Assembly: GCA_937926065.1 (NCBI GenBank)
Contig: CALANM010000234.1
Coordinates: 1-10,705 of the forward strand
DNA from: an uncultured Microbacterium sp.
Lineage (GTDB): Bacteria; Actinomycetota; Actinomycetes; Actinomycetales; Microbacteriaceae
DNA length: 10,705 nt
Direction of reading: 5' to 3'
Positions within the stretch are counted from its first letter, which is position 1; the number at the start of each line of letters is the position of its first letter. Below the pieces are notes generated by a model. It had not been told where the DNA came from, did no database searches, and saw nothing but the letters and a program-made list of their open reading frames with translations. This document shows, in pieces, positions 5,029-10,705 of the stretch. Position numbers and translations under genes: made by a program.

Positions 5029-5688
5029 ATGATCACGCGCATCGGAATCGTCGGGGATCAGCCGGCTACGGTCCTCGGGCTCACGGCGATTCTCAACGTG
5101 AATCCGTCACTGCAGGTGGTTGCGACGGCGCCGACTGCGTGGGAGCTCGCGTCGGCGGGCGACCGCCTTGACGTCGTCATCCTCGACCTGCACCTCGAAG
5201 ACTCGACGACACCCCGTCAGAACCTGCGCGTCCTGTCGGCGACCGGCGCCTCCGTGCTGGTCTTCGCGACCGGCGACGCGCACGCGCGGCTCAGCGAGGC
5301 CGCACACGCCGGCGCCGTGGGACTCATCCGCAAGTCGGAGCCGCCCGCGTCGGTCGTCCGTGCCGTCCACGCCGCAGCGCGCGGCGAAGAGCTGACCATC
5401 GCCGACTGGTCGCGCGCGGCGGGCGGCCACAAGGCCAAGTGCGCTCGCCTCACCAAACGCGAGGCGGAAGTGCTGATGCACTATGCCGCCGGCGGAAGCG
5501 CCGATGAAGTGGGCAAGGCGCTGTACGTGACGCGTGAGACCGTGCACGACCACATCCGCCGCATCCGGGTGAAGTACGCCAAGGTGGGACGAGCCGCCCC
5601 GACCAAGGTCGACCTCTTCCGCCGCGCGATCGAAGACGGCCTCGTCGACTCGTCGGGCCAGCCGATCACCCTGGCCAAGGAGCGCTGA
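5029..5688 (+). CDS. Orphan NarL/LuxR-type response regulator
   Basis: 219 residues. The receiver domain (about 3-118) has the phospho-acceptor D53 in VVILDLHLED, the switch Thr T81 in VLVFATGD and the conserved K102 in GLIRKSEP. The acidic pocket, usually two adjacent acids after the first strand, reads IVGDQP (7-12): one acid is replaced by G9, D10 remains. The LuxR-type helix-turn-helix runs from LTKREAEVL (141-149) through TRETVHDHIRRIRVKY (168-183), followed by a tail with APTKVDLFRRAIEDGL. It is thus a DNA-binding transcription factor, normally activated by a partner histidine kinase. No kinase gene is in the window, and it stands alone between two unrelated units. The single missing pocket residue may weaken Mg2+ binding or phosphorylation, but many such proteins still work. 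Targets cannot be inferred. Confidence 0.93.
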   Translation: MITRIGIVGDQPATVLGLTAILNVNPSLQVVATAPTAWELASAGDRLDVVILDLHLEDSTTPRQNLRVLSATGASVLVFATGDAHARLSEAAHAGAVGLIRKSEPPASVVRAVHAAARGEELTIADWSRAAGGHKAKCARLTKREAEVLMHYAAGGSADEVGKALYVTRETVHDHIRRIRVKYAKVGRAAPTKVDLFRRAIEDGLVDSSGQPITLAKER

Positions 5689-5715
5689 GCAGGGCCCCTC
5701 ACGGCTTCGTCGACT

Positions 5716-5735
5716 GGCGCCGGCCTGCGCGCCGG
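5716..5735. terminator. Possible short hairpin between convergent genes
   Basis: The 48-base gap between two convergent genes contains GGCGC (5716-5720) and GCGCC (5729-5733), or alternatively CCGGC (5720-5724) and GCCGG (5731-5735). The stems are only 5 bp and overlap the neighbouring GC-rich text, so termination here is weakly supported. Confidence 0.2.
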
Positions 5736-5736
5736 A

Positions 5737-7914
5737 TCACACCGCGCTGTCGACGGCTGACAGGAGCGAGACGAACCTCTCGTGGCGGGGAAGGTCGTCG
5801 ATCAGCACGGCGCGTCCCTGGGAGTCGGCGAGCGGCACCTGCCAGTTGGGGTATTCCCGATCGGTGCCCGGCTGGTTCTGCACACGCCGCTCGCCGACCG
5901 CGTCGACAAGTGCGACGCCCAGCAGCAGCGAGGGCGACGCGGTGATGAGCACGTTGAGCGCCTCGATCACCTCCTGTTCGCCGGCGCCCTCGTGGATCAG
6001 GCCGCGCTCACGCAGGAGCGCCAGCATCCCCTCCCGCTCGCGCGCGGCATCCGCCAGCTCCTCGTCTACCGGCCTGGTGAGCAGACCCAGCCGCGCACGC
6101 AGGGCGACGTGCTCGTCGGCGAGGTAGCCCGCGGTGGGAGGAAGGTCGTGCGTGTTGACGGTCGCCAGCAGGGCGCGACGGTAGCTCTCGGGCGGGCGGA
6201 AGCCGTCGCCTTCGCGCTCGAACCACAGCACGCTCGTGCCGAGGACGCCCCGGGCGGAGAGATAGTCGCGCACCCACGGCTCGACGAGTCCGAGGTCCTC
6301 GCCGATCAGCACGGCGCCCGCGCGGTGCGCCTCGAGCGCGAGCACGCCGATCATCGCCTCGTGGTCGTAGCGCACGTACGTGCCCGCGTCCGCGCCGAGC
6401 CCCGCCGGGATCCACCACAGGCGGAACAGTCCGATCACATGATCGATGCGCAGAGCCCCCGCGTGCCGGAGGAGCGTGCGGATCATGTCCCGCAGCGGCG
6501 AATACGCCGACCGTGCGAGGGCTCCCGGGAGCCACGGCGGCTGATTCCAGTTCTGCCCCTGCTGGTTGTACATGTCGGGCGGGGCGCCCACCGTGATTCC
6601 GCGCGCATACATGTCACGCAGCGACCACGCGTCGGATCCCCTGGTGTGCACGCCGACGGCGAGGTCGTGCATGACGCCGATCGACATTCCGGATGCCGTG
6701 GCCGCACGCTGCGCCGCCTCGACCTGCTGGTCGGCGATCCACTGGAGCCACAGATGGAACTCCACGCGATCGGCCAGCTGCTCCCTCAGGCGCGCCACGA
6801 GCGGCGAACGGATGTCGTCGACCTCCTCGGGGCGCTCAGACTTCTGCTCAGCGAAGTGCTCCTCGATGGCGCACCACAGCGCGAAGTCCTGCAGCGGCTG
6901 TCCTTCGCGTACGACGAAGGCGTCGAGCTGGGCCTGTCGTCCCGGCGAGCGCGGCACGGCGCGGATGATCTCGAGGGCAGCGCGCTTCGCAGCCCACACC
7001 GCGTCGCGGTCGATGCGGGCGGCGGCATCCCTGTTCATGGCTGAGACCGGAACGCGGGCGGCGTCGACGACGGAGCGGTCTTCCGGCGCGAGGTAGGCGG
7101 TCTCCTCGATGTCCTCCGGGCGCACATAGAGCGGGGCGAGGAACCGGCGGGTGGCCGGGAGGTAAGGCGAGGGCTCGATCGGCGAGGTCACCTCGGCGGC
7201 GTGGATCGGGTTGACGAGCAGGAAGTCGGCGCCGCGCGCGCCGGCGACGGCGGCGAGGTCGCCGAGATCGGCGAAGTCCCCCATGCCCCACGAGCGGGCC
7301 GAGCGCACGGAGTACAGCTGTGCCATGAGGCCCCACCCGCGGCGACGACCGGGACGAGTGGGCGGGTCGGGCAGACGGTCGGGTGTGACGACGAGGGTGC
7401 ATGTGGCGGCCCTGTCGGGCTCGCCGCCGCCGTGAGGGAGCTGCTCTGCGCGCACGGTGTGCCACCCGAGCGGCACGTCGTCAGGCACGGGCACCTCGAC
7501 CCGCCAGCGCAGCACGCCGTCGACGAGTCGCGCGGCGGGGCGCTGCTCAGGGATCGGAATGTCCCGCTGCGTGCCGTCCTCGAGCGTGACGGTGAGCGAC
7601 ACGTCGTGGGCGTCGGCCACGTGCACGATCAGTGGGCGGGCACCCGGACGCGTCACGAGCGACGGGGGCAGCAGGTCGCGCCACGGACCTTCGTCGACCT
7701 CCAGCAGCGCCGCGGCCAGGGCCGCGTCGTCGCTCGTGTCCACGCCCATCGCCGTCAGGATCGCGTGGAGGGTGGCCGCAGGGACCGACACGTGCTCGCC
7801 GAAGAACGACCAGTACTCCGTGGCGATGCCGTGCGCTTCGGCGAGCGCGACGAGCGTCGGGCTGGGGGCCTCGGCGCGAGCGGGCGTGTCGGGTGGCTGG
7901 GACAGTCCGGTCAT
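5737..7914 (-). CDS. malQ: 4-alpha-glucanotransferase (amylomaltase, GH77)
   Basis: 725 residues. It transfers alpha-1,4-glucan segments between maltodextrins (disproportionation), in cytoplasmic maltose and glycogen metabolism. The GH77 barrel begins near residue 193 (RGWGLMAQLYSVRSARSWGMGDF). Diagnostic motifs are GAPPDMYNQQGQNW (443-456), RIDHVIGLFRLWWIP (489-503) with nucleophile D491, LIGEDLG (536-542) with acid/base E539, and NTHDLPPTAGY (587-597) with D590. Residues 1-190 form the extra N-terminal region (helical, then beta-sandwich-like) typical of the long bacterial MalQ type rather than the roughly 500-residue Thermus type. I chose the ATG at 7914 because GGGAG lies four bases upstream and a -10 element at 7966-7971; the frame extends to 8079, but that would overlap the preceding gene and adds only low-complexity sequence. 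It ends converging with the response regulator gene. No maltose regulator or transporter is adjacent. Confidence 0.96.
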   Translation of the reverse strand: MTGLSQPPDTPARAEAPSPTLVALAEAHGIATEYWSFFGEHVSVPAATLHAILTAMGVDTSDDAALAAALLEVDEGPWRDLLPPSLVTRPGARPLIVHVADAHDVSLTVTLEDGTQRDIPIPEQRPAARLVDGVLRWRVEVPVPDDVPLGWHTVRAEQLPHGGGEPDRAATCTLVVTPDRLPDPPTRPGRRRGWGLMAQLYSVRSARSWGMGDFADLGDLAAVAGARGADFLLVNPIHAAEVTSPIEPSPYLPATRRFLAPLYVRPEDIEETAYLAPEDRSVVDAARVPVSAMNRDAAARIDRDAVWAAKRAALEIIRAVPRSPGRQAQLDAFVVREGQPLQDFALWCAIEEHFAEQKSERPEEVDDIRSPLVARLREQLADRVEFHLWLQWIADQQVEAAQRAATASGMSIGVMHDLAVGVHTRGSDAWSLRDMYARGITVGAPPDMYNQQGQNWNQPPWLPGALARSAYSPLRDMIRTLLRHAGALRIDHVIGLFRLWWIPAGLGADAGTYVRYDHEAMIGVLALEAHRAGAVLIGEDLGLVEPWVRDYLSARGVLGTSVLWFEREGDGFRPPESYRRALLATVNTHDLPPTAGYLADEHVALRARLGLLTRPVDEELADAAREREGMLALLRERGLIHEGAGEQEVIEALNVLITASPSLLLGVALVDAVGERRVQNQPGTDREYPNWQVPLADSQGRAVLIDDLPRHERFVSLLSAVDSAV

Positions 7915-7965
7915 GTCGCTCCCGTCACTCCGTTCTGCGCGGCGTGGCGCGGTGGAGTGCCCCCC

Positions 7966-7971
7966 AGTGTA
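7966..7971 (-). promoter_or_regulatory. Candidate -10 element of malQ
   Basis: TACACT on the minus strand fits TAnnnT and lies in the 97-base gap between the CCA-adding enzyme gene and malQ. Transcription would begin near 7959 and give a leader of about 45 nt. No clear -35 is present. It suggests malQ can be expressed separately from the upstream gene. Confidence 0.4.
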
Positions 7972-8011
7972 GGTCGGTGGTTCCGGAGGCGGGGCCGGCG
8001 TCGCGGCCGTG

Positions 8012-9460
8012 TCAGTCGGCGCCGGAGCCGCCTGCCGAGCGAGCCGCCCACCATTCGCGCAGGCGCTGCTCGGCGGCATCCGGTCCGATGAGCCCTTCGT
8101 CGAGACGGATGTCGAGCAGGAAGCGGTACGCCTCGCCGACGTCGCGCCCCGGCGGGATGCCGAGAACCTCCTGGATGCGGTTGCCGTCGAGCTCGGGCCG
8201 CATCGCGTCGAGCTCCTCCTGCGCGGCGAGCTCGGCGATGCGGCGCTCGATGTCGTCGTAGGCGGAGCGGAGGGTGGCGGCCTTTCGCCTGTTGCGGGTC
8301 GTCACGTCGGCGCGGGTGAGGATGTGCAGGCGCTCCAGCTCATCGCCGGCATCGCGCACATATCGCCGCACGGCGGAGTCGGTCCAGGCGCCCTCGGCGT
8401 AGCCGAAGAAGCGCAGGTGCTGCTCGATGAGCTGCGTGACGGAGCCGATGGTCGCCGAGTCGAACCGCAGGGCGTTGAGACGCTTGCGGGCGAGCCGCGC
8501 GCCCTTCACATCGTGGTGGTGAAAGCTCACGCCGCCGCCGGGCTCCAGCTTGCGGGTGGCGGGCTTGCCGATGTCGTGCAGCAGGGCGGCCAGGCGCAGC
8601 GGCACGTCGGGCGCCGACTCCGGATGCCGCGTCCGCTCGAGCTCGATCGCCTGCCGCAGCACGGTGAGCGAGTGCTCGTAGACGTCCTTGTGGTGGTGGT
8701 GCTCGTCGACCTCGAGCCGCAGCGCGGGGATCTCGGGGAGGAACTCGCCGGCGAGGCCCGTCTCGACGAGGAGGCGGATGCCGCGCACCGGGTCGTCGGT
8801 CTGCAGGAGCTTGACCAGCTCGCCCTGGATCCGCTCGGCGCTCACGATACGCAGCGTCTCGCGCAGCTCCGTCATGGCGGCGACCGTCTCCGATGCGACG
8901 CGGAAGCCCAGCTGCGACGAGAAGCGGGCGGCCCGCAGCATCCGGAGCGGGTCGTCGCCGAAGCTCACGTGCGCGTCGATCGGCGTGCGGAGCACCTCAG
9001 CGAGGAGATCCTCGACACCGCCCGTGGGGTCCACGAGGGTCGGACCGGGAACGCGCAGCGCCATCGCGTTGACGGTGAAGTCGCGGCGGGTGAGGTCCTG
9101 CTCGAGGGTGTCGCCGAACTCGACGGTGGGCTTGCGGGTGACACCGTCGTAGCTGTCGGCCCGGTAGGTCGTGATCTCGACCTGCTCGCCCTGGACCTTC
9201 GCCCCGATCGTGCCGAACTCGCGGCCGACGTCCCATGTGGCGGTCGAGATGGGCTTCACGATGCGCAGGATGTCGTCGGGACGCGCGTCGGTCGTGTAAT
9301 CGAGGTCGTTGGTGGCGCGGCCCAGCAGCGCATCGCGCACGGGACCGCCGACGAGAGCGAGCTCGAATCCCGCGTCGGCGAAGGCGTCGGCAAGGGTCAC
9401 GGTCACCGGAGAGGCGGCGAGCGCGCCGATCCGAGCGAGGCCCTCGGCCATGTTGAGCAT
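8012..9460 (-). CDS. cca: CCA tRNA nucleotidyltransferase (CCA-adding enzyme) with HD domain
   Basis: 482 residues. It adds or repairs the 3' CCA end of tRNAs using CTP and ATP without a template. The class II nucleotidyltransferase head shows LVGGPVRDALLGR (36-48), the catalytic NDLDYTT (51-57) with D52 and D54, and TRRDFTVNAMAL (124-135), followed by the neck motif DPLRMLRAARFSSQLGF (170-186). An HD-type domain follows: VDEHHHHKDVYEH (251-263), LAALLHDIGKPATR (290-303) with H295 and D296, and FHHHDVKGARLA. HD domains in this family can have phosphohydrolase activity. Poly(A) polymerase is the close alternative, but the actinobacterial homologue of this layout is normally the CCA enzyme. The start is the ATG at 9460; a second ATG at codon 4 is possible, but the -10 spacing favours the first. 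It lies between a methyltransferase gene and malQ on the same strand. Confidence 0.95.
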   Translation of the reverse strand: MLNMAEGLARIGALAASPVTVTLADAFADAGFELALVGGPVRDALLGRATNDLDYTTDARPDDILRIVKPISTATWDVGREFGTIGAKVQGEQVEITTYRADSYDGVTRKPTVEFGDTLEQDLTRRDFTVNAMALRVPGPTLVDPTGGVEDLLAEVLRTPIDAHVSFGDDPLRMLRAARFSSQLGFRVASETVAAMTELRETLRIVSAERIQGELVKLLQTDDPVRGIRLLVETGLAGEFLPEIPALRLEVDEHHHHKDVYEHSLTVLRQAIELERTRHPESAPDVPLRLAALLHDIGKPATRKLEPGGGVSFHHHDVKGARLARKRLNALRFDSATIGSVTQLIEQHLRFFGYAEGAWTDSAVRRYVRDAGDELERLHILTRADVTTRNRRKAATLRSAYDDIERRIAELAAQEELDAMRPELDGNRIQEVLGIPPGRDVGEAYRFLLDIRLDEGLIGPDAAEQRLREWWAARSAGGSGAD

Positions 9461-9466
9461 GCTCCG

Positions 9467-9472
9467 AGCCTA
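9467..9472 (-). promoter_or_regulatory. -10 element placed for a leaderless cca transcript
   Basis: TAGGCT (TAnnnT) on the minus strand is followed by exactly six bases and then the ATG at 9460, so transcription would start at the start codon. No Shine-Dalgarno of useful strength precedes the ATG apart from a GGAG too close to it (two bases). Confidence 0.55.
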
Positions 9473-9503
9473 CCGGCGACCTCCCCGGCCACTGCCGCCG
9501 GCG

Positions 9504-9520
9504 GCGCCCCGCGCGGGCGC
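9504..9520 (-). terminator. Short GC hairpin after the methyltransferase gene
   Basis: GCGCCC (9504-9509) and GGGCGC (9515-9520) pair around a five-base loop, nine bases beyond the methyltransferase stop codon. A 6-bp all-GC stem without a T-run is only weak evidence of termination, but it lies where one is expected, ahead of a separate cca promoter. Confidence 0.3.
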
Positions 9521-9528
9521 GATGGGGG

Positions 9529-10705
9529 TCATTCGAAGCCGAGGAAGCCGGTGAACACGAGCTCCCGCACGCGCGGAAGCAGGTCGGCGCGCAGGGCTTC
9601 GGCATCCGCGTCGAGCAGGTCGGCGATCGCCGCGATCAGCGAACCGACGGGCAGGTCGCCGTCGCAGGCTCCGACGAGTGCCGCCAGCGCCGGGTCGACG
9701 TCGATCACGCGCCCGAACCCGCCGCCCTGACGCAGCTCGATGACGCGCGGGCTCTCACTTCCGGGCATGTGATGGCGGGCTTCCGTGACGTCTCCGGAGA
9801 CGACGAGGGCGGATGCCGCGAGCGCGTCGTCGTCGAGGGTCGCCAGCCGATCCCAGGCGGCGAGGGCGTCGTGCAGGTGCGGGCCGAGTGCTCCGGCGAT
9901 CGGCTGCGTCACGCGCTCGAAGCGCCGCAGCACGGGCTCGCCCGATACAGGACGACGCAGCAGCAGGTACCCGAAGCCGATGCCGGTGACGCCGCGGTGG
10001 GAGAAGTCCTCGAGCCACGCCTGCACGAGTCGCGCGTAGTCGGGGGTGCCGGCAGTCGTGCCGCCGTCGCGCACCCACAGCTCGGCGTACGCAAGCGGGT
10101 CGAGCAGCTCGCGCTCGACGACCCATGCCTCCAGCGGCACGGGCGAGGCGTCGACCCAGTCGCGCACGCGCTCCAGGCCGTCCTCCGCTTCGCGGTACTC
10201 CCAGTTGCCGAGCAGCTGCGCGACGCCGCCGGGTGCGAGCACGCGACCGACGTTCGACACGAACTCGGCGACGAGCTCGTCGCCGGCATACCCGGCGTCG
10301 CGGTACTCGTACTCGGGAACTCCCTCGACGCGCGGAGTGATGACGAACGGCGGGTTCGACACCACACGGTCGAACAGCTCCGGCTCCGCACCGCCCGTCA
10401 CCGGCTCGAACATGCTCCCGAGTCGCGTCTCGATGCCGTCGACGTCGTTGAGCAGCGCGTTGAGGCGAGTGAAGGCGAGCGCACGGGCCGAGACGTCGGT
10501 GGCGACGACGCGGCCGGCATAGTGCCGTGCGCGGAGCGCCTGGATGCCGCACCCTGTGCCCAGGTCGAGCACCCGCTCCGCGCGCGAGGGGAGGTGGAGG
10601 GACGCGAGAGTGAGAGAGGCGCCGCCGACACCGAGAACATGATCGGTCGGGAGGGCGCTGCCGTGCCGCTGCGCGACGAGAGCCGCCTCATCGAGGTCGC
10701 TCGCG
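9529..10705 (-). CDS. Class I SAM-dependent methyltransferase, 3' 391 codons, start outside window
   Basis: The coding frame runs through the right window edge. SAM-binding motif I reads RVLDLGTGCG (visible residues 44-53), motif II has ATDVSARAL, and the catalytic-type motif is VVSNPPFVITP (114-124). NPPF/NPPY marks methyltransferases acting on planar nitrogen (N6-adenine, glutamine, or guanine N2 as in RsmC), so the substrate may be RNA, DNA or protein. Before motif I, DHVLGVGGASLTLASL resembles the segment preceding the SAM domain in HemK/RsmC-like proteins. About 270 residues follow the NPPF motif, far more than PrmC has, so it belongs to a longer actinobacterial family with an added C-terminal domain; I do not know its substrate. 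A GTG at 10570-10572 could be misread as the start, but it encodes the Val of motif I. The gene precedes cca on the same strand with a 68-base gap. Confidence 0.88.
   Translation of the reverse strand, partial: ASDLDEAALVAQRHGSALPTDHVLGVGGASLTLASLHLPSRAERVLDLGTGCGIQALRARHYAGRVVATDVSARALAFTRLNALLNDVDGIETRLGSMFEPVTGGAEPELFDRVVSNPPFVITPRVEGVPEYEYRDAGYAGDELVAEFVSNVGRVLAPGGVAQLLGNWEYREAEDGLERVRDWVDASPVPLEAWVVERELLDPLAYAELWVRDGGTTAGTPDYARLVQAWLEDFSHRGVTGIGFGYLLLRRPVSGEPVLRRFERVTQPIAGALGPHLHDALAAWDRLATLDDDALAASALVVSGDVTEARHHMPGSESPRVIELRQGGGFGRVIDVDPALAALVGACDGDLPVGSLIAAIADLLDADAEALRADLLPRVRELVFTGFLGFE

Larger units (their letters stand above)
19..10548. repeat. Dispersed heptamer GGATGCC/GGCATCC, 19 copies
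   Basis: GGATGCC starts at 19, 692, 2554, 3468, 6691, 8155, 8622, 8776, 9811 and 10542; GGCATCC starts at 960, 2563, 3839, 4009, 5022, 6046, 7024, 8075 and 9601. Fourteen of the 19 extend to GGATGCCG. Copies lie in genes of both strands, in all three codon frames, and between genes. At about 70 percent G+C some 2-3 copies would be expected on both strands together. Counts were made by hand. Confidence 0.7.

Noticed and set aside
7915..8079. Longer N-terminus for MalQ starting at 8079
   Set aside because: It would overlap the end of the CCA-adding gene by 68 bases and adds 55 low-complexity residues; the ATG at 7914 has a ribosome site and an upstream -10.
10570..10572. GTG as start of the methyltransferase
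   Set aside because: It lies inside SAM motif I (RVLDLGTG), and coding similarity continues upstream to the window edge.
1..10705. CRISPR array, tRNA or rRNA genes, insertion sequences, prophage or defence genes
   Set aside because: I saw no direct repeat array with spacers, no tRNA-like cloverleaf text, no transposase or integrase and no attachment-site duplications; the gene content is core chromosomal.

Overview
The window is very GC-rich, with strong G/C preference at third codon positions. It carries the actinobacterial forms of several housekeeping genes: a cysteine-free S18, a GH77 amylomaltase with a long N-terminal domain, and a CCA-adding enzyme with an HD domain. Its start signals are a -10 of the TAnnnT type, in two cases placed exactly where a leaderless mRNA would need it. 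The best fit is a chromosomal segment of a Microbacterium-like actinobacterium (family Microbacteriaceae). That placement is inferred from protein character, not from a database search.

Layout. Positions 1-329 hold no confident gene, only a possible 3' end of a low-complexity reading frame. At 330-1697 (+) lies a secreted surface protein with six exactly 26-residue chaplin-like modules, no cysteine, and a C-terminal sortase-like signal (LAESGG, membrane segment, ARRSV). It converges on the conserved operon rpsF-ssb-rpsR-rplI (1813-3442, -); the 115-base gap holds two perfect-stem hairpins facing each gene. The rpsF leader of about 100 nt contains two hairpins, one with a CCG-containing loop that could be an S6:S18 autoregulatory site. 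Divergent from rpsF is a predicted leaderless gene (3603-4838, +) for a three-helix membrane protein of unknown function. An orphan NarL/LuxR-type response regulator follows (5029-5688, +), preceded by a nested inverted repeat.

The right half reads on the minus strand: malQ (5737-7914), the tRNA CCA-adding enzyme (8012-9460, also with a leaderless-type promoter), and the 3' 391 codons of a class I SAM-dependent methyltransferase with an NPPF motif (9529-10705, start outside the window).

Most of this is ordinary core genome: translation (L9, S18, S6), replication and repair (SSB), tRNA maturation and glycogen or maltodextrin metabolism. The unusual parts are the chaplin-like surface protein, a heptamer GGATGCC/GGCATCC that I count 19 times in 10.7 kb in all codon frames and between genes (twice as inverted pairs around the rpsF operon), the leaderless promoters, and a response regulator lacking one acidic-pocket residue.
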